Source: JBCBWG01 sp036804185 (GTDB lineage: Bacteria > Pseudomonadota > Alphaproteobacteria > Rhizobiales > Hyphomicrobiaceae). From it: a DNA stretch of 45,858 nt. The stretch covers positions 1-45,858 of the forward strand of contig JBHJOC010000044.1 of the NCBI GenBank assembly GCA_050330095.1, given 5' to 3'. Below are positions 26,001-34,165 of this stretch, one piece after another. A program made the position numbers and the translations under genes. The notes under the pieces were generated by a model that did not search any database, was not told the DNA's origin, and worked only from the letters and a program-made list of their open reading frames with translations. Within the stretch, counting starts at the first letter, position 1. Every line of letters begins with the position of its first letter.

Positions 26001-27293
26001 TCAGTCAAGCTCCTGCTCGTCCTTGGTCACCATCTGGCGAACGCGGCGAACGCCATACCAGACGAGGCCGGCGACGACCGGTATCGAGATGCCCATTGCG
26101 ATTGCCGGGTTGATCGGCGCGCCCACTTCTTGAATCGCTTTGGCAAGGTAACCGACCAGTCCAACGACGTAATAGGTCACCGCTGCGACCGAGAGACCCT
26201 CGACTGTCTCCTGCAGCCGGAGCTGCAACTTGGAGCGCCTGGCCATCGCCTCGAGGACGAGTTGGTTCTGGCGCTCGGAGGCGACGGCCACGCGCGTCGA
26301 CAGGAACTGGGTTGCGCGCGCGACCCTGCGTGAGAGTTCCTCCTGGCGCATGGCAATGGCGTTGCAGGTCTGGATCGCCGGCAATAGGCGCCGCTCGGTG
26401 AATTCACTGAAGGTTTGCAAGCCCGGCAGGCGCTCTTCCCGCAGTTCCTCGATGCGCCGCAGGACGAGGTCGTGATAGGCACGTGCGGCTGAGAAGCGAT
26501 AGTGCGAGTCAGCGTGATTGCTTTCGATCGACGCCTGAAGCCGGCTCAGCCGCTCGAGCAGCTGGTGATCTTCATTCTGACCAGAATTGGCCATGACCGT
26601 CGCAATCTGGGCAAGTTCACGCTCTTGCGCCGAGATCTTGGGTGCGAGCTCACGCGCGAGCGGAAACGCGAGCAGCGCCATCATGCGATAGGTGTCGATC
26701 TCTAGCAGTCGTTGGACCATCCGTCCGGCCTGCCGGCTCGCCATGCCCTGGTCATAGACGAGCAGCCGGGAGAAGCCGTCGCCGTGAATTCTGAAATCCG
26801 TATAGGCCCGGCCCGCCCCGCCGCCGACCTGGGATCCGATGACGTTGTTGCCAGAGAACACGTCTTTCGAAAGTTGCGTGATCTCGATCGGCTTCTTTGG
26901 CATCGGCAACAGCAGAACGTGTGTCGCGACCATGAGTTCCCCGGGAAGATCGCGGACCCAATCTTCAGGGAGAAGGCTGACTGCCGTCGTTTCGAACAAG
27001 CGCCCTTCGCCGGCAGGTGCAATGACCTTGATGCGGCTGAACTCTGTATGTCGTTCCCACTTGAGGCGAAAGGCTCCCATGTCCCGGCTGAAGTGGGACG
27101 CTGTCTCATCGGGTGGTGCCACGCCCATGTGCTCGCAAAGCGTGGAGATGGTGCGGTGGTCGACGCCGCGTTGTCCACTCGCAAACAGGGCGAGGTAACT
27201 GATTGCAACCGGTGCACGCAGCGCTTCGGGCGGGCGGGCATGCACCTCATCGTTCAGGACGTGCCGTTTCGGATGGTTGGGCGGAAGGATCAT
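26001..27293 (-). CDS. DUF3422 membrane protein
   Basis: 430 residues from the ATG at 27293 (MILPPNHPKRHVLNDEVHAR). The frame is open another 79 codons upstream, but that part overlaps bchO in antisense register and has no homology. The HVLNDEVHARPPEAL opening is the DUF3422 signature. A mixed alpha/beta N-terminal domain reaches about 190. A long helical region (230-370, with QERELAQIATVMA and several ELREER-type segments) should form a coiled coil. Two C-terminal membrane helices (about 370-390 and 398-418) end in a basic tail. Function is unknown. The gene follows bchO at 76 bases and may be expressed with it, but it also occurs in non-phototrophs. Confidence 0.85.
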   Translation of the reverse strand: MILPPNHPKRHVLNDEVHARPPEALRAPVAISYLALFASGQRGVDHRTISTLCEHMGVAPPDETASHFSRDMGAFRLKWERHTEFSRIKVIAPAGEGRLFETTAVSLLPEDWVRDLPGELMVATHVLLLPMPKKPIEITQLSKDVFSGNNVIGSQVGGGAGRAYTDFRIHGDGFSRLLVYDQGMASRQAGRMVQRLLEIDTYRMMALLAFPLARELAPKISAQERELAQIATVMANSGQNEDHQLLERLSRLQASIESNHADSHYRFSAARAYHDLVLRRIEELREERLPGLQTFSEFTERRLLPAIQTCNAIAMRQEELSRRVARATQFLSTRVAVASERQNQLVLEAMARRSKLQLRLQETVEGLSVAAVTYYVVGLVGYLAKAIQEVGAPINPAIAMGISIPVVAGLVWYGVRRVRQMVTKDEQELD

Positions 27294-27369
27294 GGGTGGG
27301 ACGGCCGTTCGATCAAGCGAGGCGTAAGTTGCCGCCGTGGGGCGGAGGCGAACGACGCATCTTCTAAGA

Positions 27370-28401
27370 CTAAGGTCGACCGTGGTGCGTTTCGCCAGAT
27401 GTTGCAACCGCGATTTCGGGCTCGCGACGCGGCGCCGCGCCAAGAGGTGGGGCGAGGTGCGGGGGTTGCCCAAGCGCGCCACCGAAGAAGGATCGGATCG
27501 GCACCGCGACCGTTTCCGGAGCTTCCTCATGCGCGAGGTGGCCCAGGTCTGGCAGCCTCAAGACCTCAGCCGAGCGGACACGGCGTGCGATCGTCTCGGC
27601 ATCCGCGGGTGATACGGTCCGATCCGATTGCCCAGCGATCAGGAGAAGCGGCACGTCGAGCTGCGGCAAGTCCCGCTCGAGCCCTTCGAGGTCCCACTGC
27701 GCCATCATGCCGATGGTGCCAGCCACATGGCCGGGATGGCTGATCAGCATCGCGTACCGGTCGATCTGCTGCTCTGGCAGTGTCGAGCCGGTCCCCTTCA
27801 GGAGTTTCGCAACGCGCTCGCGGTCCCGGCCCTGCCATGCGAGAAATTGTGGTGCAAACGGGTTCAGATAGAGCAATCGGGCAAGCGGCGGGAACAGGAC
27901 CCGGCCGACGCCAGGAAATGGCAAAAGCGCCCCGTTGATCGAAACGATCGCCCGGGGAGCCATCAAGCGGTCGAGCGCCATCCTGACGAGCAGCGCCGCG
28001 CCGGCCGAATTGCCGACGGTCAGCTCCGGGTGGAGCCTCATGTGGCGCAGCAATCGCCCGATCGATCGCGCCATTGCGCGCATCGACAAGCCGGCCATGC
28101 CCGGATGATCCGTAAAGCCGTGTCCCGGCAAGTCGAGCGCGATGACACGATGGTCGCGTGCGAGGTTTTGAAACAGCCCGTCCCAAGAATGTGTTGCGGC
28201 GCCAGTACCGTGCAGGAGAAGCACCAGCGGCCCCGTCCCGGCATCCTGGATATGCCAGCGAACTCCGTCGAAGGTGACGAACCGGCTCGCCGAACGGTTG
28301 GGCCAATCTGCTCCGTGCAGCATCCAGTCGGGTTGTCCTGGCCGCGACGAGCCGGTGCGAACCATCATCCTGCGATCCTTAGCTGCGGGATCATGATTCA
28401 A
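27370..28401 (-). CDS. bchO: Mg-chelatase accessory alpha/beta hydrolase BchO
   Basis: 343 residues if the TTG at 28401 is used; it overlaps the bchD stop as TTGA. Met12 (28368) is an alternative. The segment ADWPNRSASRFV (31-42) is the family hallmark of BchO. The hydrolase fold is complete: oxyanion LLLHGTGAATHSWDG, nucleophile Ser132 in VGNSAGAAL, Asp260 in GQSDRTV and His288 in LPDLGHLAHEE. BchO belongs to the bchIDO operon of purple bacteria and is thought to assist magnesium insertion into protoporphyrin; its reaction is not known. A proline-rich C-terminal tail of about 30 residues after SFFGGALG is probably disordered. Confidence 0.92.
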   Translation of the reverse strand: MNHDPAAKDRRMMVRTGSSRPGQPDWMLHGADWPNRSASRFVTFDGVRWHIQDAGTGPLVLLLHGTGAATHSWDGLFQNLARDHRVIALDLPGHGFTDHPGMAGLSMRAMARSIGRLLRHMRLHPELTVGNSAGAALLVRMALDRLMAPRAIVSINGALLPFPGVGRVLFPPLARLLYLNPFAPQFLAWQGRDRERVAKLLKGTGSTLPEQQIDRYAMLISHPGHVAGTIGMMAQWDLEGLERDLPQLDVPLLLIAGQSDRTVSPADAETIARRVRSAEVLRLPDLGHLAHEEAPETVAVPIRSFFGGALGQPPHLAPPLGAAPRREPEIAVATSGETHHGRP

Positions 28402-30314
28402 GCTCCCCTCAAGTCGGTGACGACCTTTGCAAGGCCTGCGCCTTCAACGCGTGGCAGCAACAGGTGGCGGCCACCGAGTGCGGCGGCGAGCTCTTCCACC
28501 TTTCTCTGTGCCCGGAATGAGGTGTCTACGACCAACGCCGGGATTTTCCTGTGTGACAGATCGCGCGCGGCCTGGAGGGCATCGGCGAAGGCATCCGCGC
28601 GGGCATGACGACCGTCTGCCGTAATGTTGGCCTGACCGTCCGTCAGGACGACGACAACGGCCTGCATCCCTCGCCGCAGCGCAGCATCAGCGATGTCGCC
28701 GGCCTTGGCGAGCCCGTCCGCGAGCGGTGTTCCACCGCCGCCCGGAAGCTGCGAAAGTTGCCGGCGCGCACGCGTCAGTGATCGCGTCGGCGGCAGCAGG
28801 GTCTCAGCCTCACGACCCCTGACGGCGACCAGAGCGACGTGGTCGCGTCGCACATAGCTCTGGCCGAGCAACACCTCGACCGCGCCCTTCGCTTCGGCAA
28901 GCCGCTGGACAGCGGCGGAACCAGACGCATCGACGACGAATACCGTCAGCGTCTCTGAGATGTCCTTGCGACGGTAAATACGGAAATCTTCGCGGCGCAC
29001 GCGCAGGCGCACCATGCGCTCTGGCGTAGTGGAGACGCCCTCGCCGCGGGCATCGCTTGGCGGTCCATCGCCGGCGGAAGCGCACAGGTCCGCCGGCATT
29101 GGGCCGACCCCGCGCAGCCGTTGCCAAGGAGCCGCCACACGAAGCGTCTCGATCACGTTCAATTTCTGCCCCCCGGCGGGCGTCCCTCGGAGCGACCCGT
29201 AGTGGCGACCGCGCTTGCGGGACGTGATTGCGACGCCACTGCGTCCACTTTGGCCGCGGGCGACCTTGGCGCGCAACCCACGCGCCAATTCAGCGATCAG
29301 CGTTTCAGGGAGCCATGCGCGCGCGGCCTCGACCATCCGTTCCATCGCCTCAGGCGGCAGGGGGGTGTCGGCATCGTTTTCGGTGTTCGGCGCGCTGTCG
29401 GACGTTTCGGGCGGTTGGGGCGGCCGATCGTCGCCAGCCTCGCTGCTGTCGTCTGTCTGGTCAGGCAGCCGGGTGGCGCGCGGCACGAGGCCGAGCACGA
29501 CGGCTGCCTCGATGTCCTTCATGGACACAGCCTCGACACCGCGCAGCGCTGTGAGTGCGCGCGCGATTGCAAGCGTGTGCAAAGGCGCGCGAAGGCTGTT
29601 GATCCCGAGCGCAACGGCGGTCTCGGCAAGGCGATCGGCCACGTTGTCCGGAAGTCGCGTGCGGGCCAGGCAACTGCGCGCTCGAGCGATCCGCTCGTGG
29701 TTCGGCCTTTGTGAGGGCGTGTCGAGCTGGATGCCGGCCGCCGCGAGGTCGATCCCGTCGAGATCAATCCAGAGGCCGAGCCTATCCTCGGTCGCACCCG
29801 GCGACATGCGGCGTGCGATGATCGCCTCGTGCTCCTCGGTCTCGTCGCAGGCGACCACGCCAGGCCTCTGGGTGCGAGGTCGATCCATCGCCTGTGTCAC
29901 GAGCGCGCGCATCGGTGCGGTCATCCGGTCGAACCCTGCCAGAATGAGCACCTTGCCGTCCGTGCAATCGAGCAACCCGGCTTCGCGGATCGGACGACCT
30001 GCCGCCAAGGTTGCCGCGAGGTCGATGCTGCCGATCAGGCGATCGGCGGTGACGTGAGCTGGAACATCGACGACGCGAAAGCCCTCGAGGGCTGAATGGG
30101 TATAGGCGAGCCAAGCAAGAACGACGGGACCGTGACGTGCCGAGACCAGAATGCCGCCGACGCTCGACGGGTCGGTGGCGAAGACGTCTGCAGCCGTCAG
30201 GGCGAGACGCCAGCGGGCCTCGGCTTCCTTCAAGATCGCGCCCCGATCCTGATCCGGACGCCTGCCTGTGTCCACGCCGCGCGCCAGAGACTGCACTGGG
30301 TCAGGGTCAGTCAT
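28398..30314 (-). CDS. bchD: Magnesium chelatase subunit D (BchD)
   Basis: 638 residues. BchD forms a platform with BchI that drives Mg2+ insertion into protoporphyrin IX by BchH. The N-terminal AAA+-like domain (about 25-280) is degenerate: GILVSARHGPVV takes the place of Walker A, as in other BchD proteins. A Pro/Asp/Glu-rich linker (about 285-325) follows. The C-terminal integrin-I (VWA) domain starts near 457 and has a full metal-binding MIDAS: DASGS (462-466), Thr529 in GGGGTPLADG and Asp in LTDG (557-560). The gene lies 11 bases after bchI, and its stop overlaps the start of bchO. Confidence 0.95.
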   Translation of the reverse strand: MTDPDPVQSLARGVDTGRRPDQDRGAILKEAEARWRLALTAADVFATDPSSVGGILVSARHGPVVLAWLAYTHSALEGFRVVDVPAHVTADRLIGSIDLAATLAAGRPIREAGLLDCTDGKVLILAGFDRMTAPMRALVTQAMDRPRTQRPGVVACDETEEHEAIIARRMSPGATEDRLGLWIDLDGIDLAAAGIQLDTPSQRPNHERIARARSCLARTRLPDNVADRLAETAVALGINSLRAPLHTLAIARALTALRGVEAVSMKDIEAAVVLGLVPRATRLPDQTDDSSEAGDDRPPQPPETSDSAPNTENDADTPLPPEAMERMVEAARAWLPETLIAELARGLRAKVARGQSGRSGVAITSRKRGRHYGSLRGTPAGGQKLNVIETLRVAAPWQRLRGVGPMPADLCASAGDGPPSDARGEGVSTTPERMVRLRVRREDFRIYRRKDISETLTVFVVDASGSAAVQRLAEAKGAVEVLLGQSYVRRDHVALVAVRGREAETLLPPTRSLTRARRQLSQLPGGGGTPLADGLAKAGDIADAALRRGMQAVVVVLTDGQANITADGRHARADAFADALQAARDLSHRKIPALVVDTSFRAQRKVEELAAALGGRHLLLPRVEGAGLAKVVTDLRGA

Positions 30315-30325
30315 GCAGCGAGCCC

Positions 30326-31348
30326 CTAAGCAGCGGGAAGGAGCTCGTCGAGGACCCGCATGACGCGCGCCGTCGAGCCCGATTCGTCGAGTGGATTGCG
30401 GCGCAATCGATGGCGCAGAGCCGACGGCGCTATCGCGCGCAGATCGGCCGTGGACACCCGCGGCTGCCGCTCAAGCGCCGCGAGCGCCTTTGCTGCGCGC
30501 AGCACGGTCAGTTCGCCGCGCAAGCCATCAGTTCCGAGTGCCATGCAAATGCGTGCGACGGTCTCGACGATGTCGTCTGACACGGTAACAGCGCCGAGGT
30601 GGTCCCGGCCTGCGACAATGGTGCGACGCAGGCGGTCGGTTTCCTCGCTCCAGCGGTCCGCGAAGGCATCGGGGTCGACATCGAACTCCGAGCGGCGCTT
30701 GACGACCTGAACCCGCGTTTCGAGGTCTTTAGGGGTTTCAACCTCGACGGACAGGCCGAAGCGGTCGAGAAGTTGCGGCCGCAATTCGCCTTCCTCGGGG
30801 TTGCCACTGCCGATGAGGACAAACCGCGCTGGATGGCGAATGCTTATACCCTCTCGCTCCACAATGTTCTCGCCAGAGGCCGCAACATCAAGCAGCAGAT
30901 CGACGAGGTGATCATCGAGCAGGTTGATCTCGTCGATGTACAAGAAGCCACGATGGGCCCGCGCCAACAGTCCCGGCTCGAAGGCCTTTTCGCCAAACGC
31001 CAATGCGCGCTCCAGGTCCAAGGCGCCGACGACGCGATCCTCGGTCGCCCCGAGTGGCAGATCGACGACCGGAACCGGAGCCAGAGCCGTTGCGGGTTCG
31101 TGATCGGTGTTGGTGCAGGCCGCGCACAAGCCACCCGGCTTTTCTGGGGCGCAGCCGTAGGGGCAGCCAACGACAACGGGCATTGGCGGCAGCAGGTCAG
31201 CCAGCCCTCTGACCGCCGTCGATTTACCGGTCCCACGGTCACCGAACACCATCACGCCACCGATTCCGGGGTCGATCGCTGAAATCATCAGGGCACGACG
31301 CATTTCGTCCTGGCCAGCGATTGCTGCGAATGGAAATGGCTGAGGCAT
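30326..31348 (-). CDS. bchI: Magnesium chelatase AAA+ ATPase subunit I (BchI)
   Basis: 340 residues from the ATG at 31348. An upstream in-frame extension covers the promoter and has no homology. Walker A is GDRGTGKST (36-44), Walker B is FLYIDEINLL (from 135), sensor 1 lies in FVLIGSGNPEEGELR, and the arginine finger region follows in QLLDRFGLSVEV. VVDLPLGATEDRVVGALDLERAL is the classical BchI insert, spread over 94-116. BchI hexamers hydrolyse ATP with BchD to power magnesium chelation. Four cysteines (62, 66, 75, 78) form a CPYGC...CAAC cluster in the loop after the first strand. BchI leads the bchIDO operon and has a candidate regulated promoter just upstream. Confidence 0.96.
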   Translation of the reverse strand: MPQPFPFAAIAGQDEMRRALMISAIDPGIGGVMVFGDRGTGKSTAVRGLADLLPPMPVVVGCPYGCAPEKPGGLCAACTNTDHEPATALAPVPVVDLPLGATEDRVVGALDLERALAFGEKAFEPGLLARAHRGFLYIDEINLLDDHLVDLLLDVAASGENIVEREGISIRHPARFVLIGSGNPEEGELRPQLLDRFGLSVEVETPKDLETRVQVVKRRSEFDVDPDAFADRWSEETDRLRRTIVAGRDHLGAVTVSDDIVETVARICMALGTDGLRGELTVLRAAKALAALERQPRVSTADLRAIAPSALRHRLRRNPLDESGSTARVMRVLDELLPAA

Positions 31349-31405
31349 GAGCTTTGTTTCGTCAGTTGTCCGGGGGGCGCAAGGCAATGTGCGCGGAGGC
31401 GCAAG

Positions 31406-31423
31406 TGTCAGCGCCACGTTACA
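31406..31423. promoter_or_regulatory. Candidate PpsR/CrtJ operator upstream of bchI
   Basis: TGTCAGCGCCACGTTACA matches TGT-N12-ACA, the palindrome bound by the PpsR/CrtJ repressors of photosynthesis genes. It lies 58 bases upstream of the bchI ATG and covers the candidate -10 box. A second, shorter palindrome, TGT-N8-ACA at 31431-31444, lies seven bases away, similar to the paired sites known for CrtJ. The six fixed bases would occur by chance about once per 4 kb, so position is the main support. Confidence 0.55.
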
Positions 31424-31445
31424 CTTGACCTGTACTCTGTCACAA
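31418..31445 (-). promoter_or_regulatory. Candidate bchIDO promoter
   Basis: Read on the minus strand: TTGTGA (31445-31440), a 16-base spacer, then TGTAAC (31423-31418). It would give a leader of about 65 bases before the bchI ATG. The -10 box lies inside the candidate PpsR operator, the geometry expected for repression. The boxes were judged by eye. Confidence 0.4.
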
Positions 31446-31518
31446 TAGGCTGACGACCGCCAGTTGCGCGGCGCATCCCGTGCGGGTTTGCCGCCAAACC
31501 GATGCGCCATCGCCGCGG

Positions 31519-32328
31519 CTAACCAGCCTTTTGCGATTGGTCGCCGATCTGCACGGCGGATTTGGGGGGCCGCGCGACATTGCGTCGGATCAGCCAGAGA
31601 AAGAGCCCATTCGGCATCAAGCGTAAGGTTTTGAGGATCGTCACGAGTTGCCAGGGGAATGCGATCTCGTAGCGGCCGCGCTCAAGCCCCCTCACGATGC
31701 GCGTTGCAGCATCGTCAACTTGCATCAGGAACGGCATGGGAAAATCGTTCTTGGCGGTCATCGGCGTTGCAACGAACCCCGGATTGATGATTGAGACGCC
31801 GATGTTGTGGCGATGGAGATCCGGGGCCAAACATTCGGCAAGGCTGATCAAGGCCGCCTTTGTCGGTGCATAGGCGCTGGAACGTGGCAGGCCCCGATAG
31901 CCAGCGACCGAGGCGACAATGGCAACGTGGCCGCGTTTGCGCGCCATCATCCGCTTCAACACTGGCACGAGCACGCTAACCGTACCGTTGAAATTGACGC
32001 TCATGCCCCGGTTGATGAGGTCTGCATCGAGATCTTCGACATCGAGGAGGTGCCAAACGGCCGCCGAGAACATCGCGAGGTCGATCGGGCCGAAGGTCGT
32101 TTCGATGCGCTCGATGACCGCGCCAACTGCTCTTTCATCGGTGATATCGAACGGTTCGGCGTAAAGATTGTCGTGGGTGGCGGCGGCTGCGGCGAGCCGG
32201 TCGGCGGAACGGGCGCTAATCACGACCTTCATGCCCTTCGCCGCAAGGCGCTGGGCGACGGCCAACCCGATACCGCTGCTTGCGCCGACGATCCATGCGA
32301 CCCGTCCAGGCTCGATCACGTTCTTCAC
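31519..32328 (-). CDS. Short-chain dehydrogenase/reductase, DltE/YqjQ-like
   Basis: 269 residues. Cofactor motif GASSGIG (15-21), Arg40 in ISARSADRL favouring NADP(H), and catalytic Ser140, Tyr153 and Lys157 (SVAGYRGLPRSSAYAPTKAA) are complete. INPGFVATPMTAKNDFPMPFL and the C-terminal basic, hydrophobic region (FPWQLVTILKTLRLMPNGLFLWLI, about 220-250) suggest peripheral membrane association, as in lipid-modifying SDRs. It lies 170 bases upstream of bchI on the same strand, but a separate bchI promoter is predicted, so a pigment role is not implied. The substrate is unknown. Confidence 0.83.
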   Translation of the reverse strand: MKNVIEPGRVAWIVGASSGIGLAVAQRLAAKGMKVVISARSADRLAAAAATHDNLYAEPFDITDERAVGAVIERIETTFGPIDLAMFSAAVWHLLDVEDLDADLINRGMSVNFNGTVSVLVPVLKRMMARKRGHVAIVASVAGYRGLPRSSAYAPTKAALISLAECLAPDLHRHNIGVSIINPGFVATPMTAKNDFPMPFLMQVDDAATRIVRGLERGRYEIAFPWQLVTILKTLRLMPNGLFLWLIRRNVARPPKSAVQIGDQSQKAG

Positions 32329-32487
32329 CCAAATGCCCTAACTTTGGTTGCGCGACGGTCGGGTCCATGATCACCCGCACACTCGAGACCGTGTGTCTGA
32401 CTGTTGAACGGGGCAGAGCCCACTGCGGTTCTCTTGGGGTGTTCTGGTGTGGCCTGGGTCCAACTGCGCACGCGATGCGGGTCGACC

Positions 32488-33057
32488 TCACGTCATGCTC
32501 GCGAGATCAAAGAACGGTCGGCTGGCGTCGGGGGTTTTGACTTCAAACACGTTAAGCGTCAGTGAGATTAGGCAGTAGTAGCCGGCGATCCCGACGAGAT
32601 CGACGAGGCCGGTGCGGCCGAGCGTGGCTTCTGCTTCACGAAAAGTCAGTTCACTGAGGCGCTTCGTCGTCAGCATCTCGCGCACGGCGCGAACGATGAT
32701 CGAACCCTTGGGGTCATAGTTTGAAAAGTCCGGCTCCTCACCGCGACGCAGCGCCTCGATGATGCTGTCCGGAACGCCGGCCTCGCGCGCGATTCGAGCA
32801 TGGGCCCACCATTCATAATCGGAGCGCCAGTGCTGTCCGACGCAAAGGATGGCAATCTCCGACAGGTGTGTCGGAAACGAAGTTCGATAGCGGCAGTATT
32901 CGCCGAGCTTGTGAGCGACGTCGCAAAAGTCTGGGTTATTGAGCCAGATCTGCTGTGGCGCCGGCACCGTGCCGCGCGGTCCCGCCACCATTTCGTCGTG
33001 GATGCGCTGCTGCTCGGGCGTGAGCGCCTTGACGTCGAAAGTGGGCTGCCGTCCCAT
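32488..33057 (-). CDS. Carboxymuconolactone decarboxylase (CMD)-fold protein
   Basis: 189 residues from the ATG at 33057. An extension to 33153 would add 32 non-conserved residues. The all-helical CMD fold is indicated by SFPTHLSEIAILCVGQHWRSDYEWWAHARIA split over about 68-98, followed by EAGVPDSIIEALRRGEEP. The gamma-CMD-like residues Glu and His of EWWAHARIAREAG are present, but the AhpD-type CxxC redox pair is absent, so peroxidase activity is unlikely. Homologues of this group are often annotated as decarboxylases without proof. The gene is divergent from the CitE-like lyase with a 200-base gap. Confidence 0.8.
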   Translation of the reverse strand: MGRQPTFDVKALTPEQQRIHDEMVAGPRGTVPAPQQIWLNNPDFCDVAHKLGEYCRYRTSFPTHLSEIAILCVGQHWRSDYEWWAHARIAREAGVPDSIIEALRRGEEPDFSNYDPKGSIIVRAVREMLTTKRLSELTFREAEATLGRTGLVDLVGIAGYYCLISLTLNVFEVKTPDASRPFFDLASMT

Positions 33058-33257
33058 GTCGTCTCCTCGTGGTTCAACTCGTGTCCATGCGGCGCTGCTG
33101 GTGCTGCCGCGCAGCGCCGATCGCGCCGCGACTATAGGGCTCGCAAGCGCCACGTGTCCTCAGGGTTGCTGCATTCCTGATGCCCGATCGAGCGATGCCG
33201 GTTGCAGCCGCAGCATTGAGCCGCATACGATATCAGCTTGCGAAAATGGAGACGCCG

Positions 33258-34130
33258 ATGCTCAACCGCACGTTCCTGTTCGCGCCCGGCAATCATGTGC
33301 GCAAGGTCGAAAAGGTGTTCGGCGCTGGCGCAGATGCCGTCATCCTCGATCTCGAGGATGCGGTGGCCGCCGCCGAAAAGGTCGCGACACGCTCGGTCGT
33401 CCGTGCAGCGCTTGCCGAAAAGGGTGGCGCGCGCGCCTATGTCCGCGTCAATGCACTCGACACGGATTTGACGTTCGATGACATCGACGCAGTGGTCTGC
33501 GCCAATCTCGACGGCATCGTCCTGCCGAAGGTTGAAACCGTTGCCGACCTCGCAAGGGTCGATTGGCTGATCGCCAACCTTGAGCGAAGGGCTCAACGCC
33601 AACCAGGCTCGATTGATCTGATGCCGATCATCGAGACCGCCCGTGGGGCTGCAAATGTTCGCGTGATTGCGCAGTCCGGACTTCGACGCGTGAAGCGGTT
33701 GTCCTTCGGGGCAGGAGATTATACTCGGGATCTCGGCATCGAATGGTCGCGTCAAGAACTGGAACTTCTGCCCGTTCGAAGTGAAATCGTGCTCGCCTCG
33801 CGTCTGGGCGGGCTCGAACCCCCGATCGATAGCGTCTACATCCACATCCGCGACGATCAGGGCTTTGCAGCTTCGGTGACCACCGTTCGCGATCTCGGCT
33901 TCCAGGGAAAGCTCTGCATTCATCCGGGCCAGGTGCCGATCGCCCACGAGGTGCTGACGCCGACCGCGGAGCAAGTGGCTTGGGCGCGGCGGATCGTCGA
34001 GGCGTTCCAAGCTGCAGAGGCCCAAGGCTCTGCCTCGATCCAGGTCGATGGCTACTTTGTCGACTACCCGATCGTCATCAAGGCGCGCCGCACGGTCGCT
34101 CTCTATGAAGCATCGCGCACCACTGCATGA
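33258..34130 (+). CDS. CitE-like CoA-ester lyase (HpcH/HpaI aldolase family)
   Basis: 290 residues from the ATG at 33258, placed five bases after GGAGA. Other in-frame starts at 33246 and 33180 add weakly supported residues. Motifs: TFLFAPGNHVRKVEKVF, the metal-site DLEDAV (31-36), YVRVNA with Arg63, LPKVE, LMPIIETARG and LSFGAGDYTRDLG. The family cleaves or hydrolyses (S)-malyl-CoA, citramalyl-CoA or similar esters with Mg2+. The C-terminal GKLCIHPGQVPIAHEVLTP segment is conserved. In phototrophs malyl-CoA lyases take part in the ethylmalonyl-CoA route, but the length and motifs here fit the broader CitE-like group, so the substrate is open. Confidence 0.88.
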   Translation: MLNRTFLFAPGNHVRKVEKVFGAGADAVILDLEDAVAAAEKVATRSVVRAALAEKGGARAYVRVNALDTDLTFDDIDAVVCANLDGIVLPKVETVADLARVDWLIANLERRAQRQPGSIDLMPIIETARGAANVRVIAQSGLRRVKRLSFGAGDYTRDLGIEWSRQELELLPVRSEIVLASRLGGLEPPIDSVYIHIRDDQGFAASVTTVRDLGFQGKLCIHPGQVPIAHEVLTPTAEQVAWARRIVEAFQAAEAQGSASIQVDGYFVDYPIVIKARRTVALYEASRTTA

Positions 34131-34165
34131 GGCGCGCAGTCATGAACCGGGGTGCCAACACAGAG

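Noticed and set aside
29121..30057. Plus-strand frames of 200-280 codons opposite bchD
   Set aside because: BchD is unambiguous on the minus strand; the opposite frames are composition artefacts.
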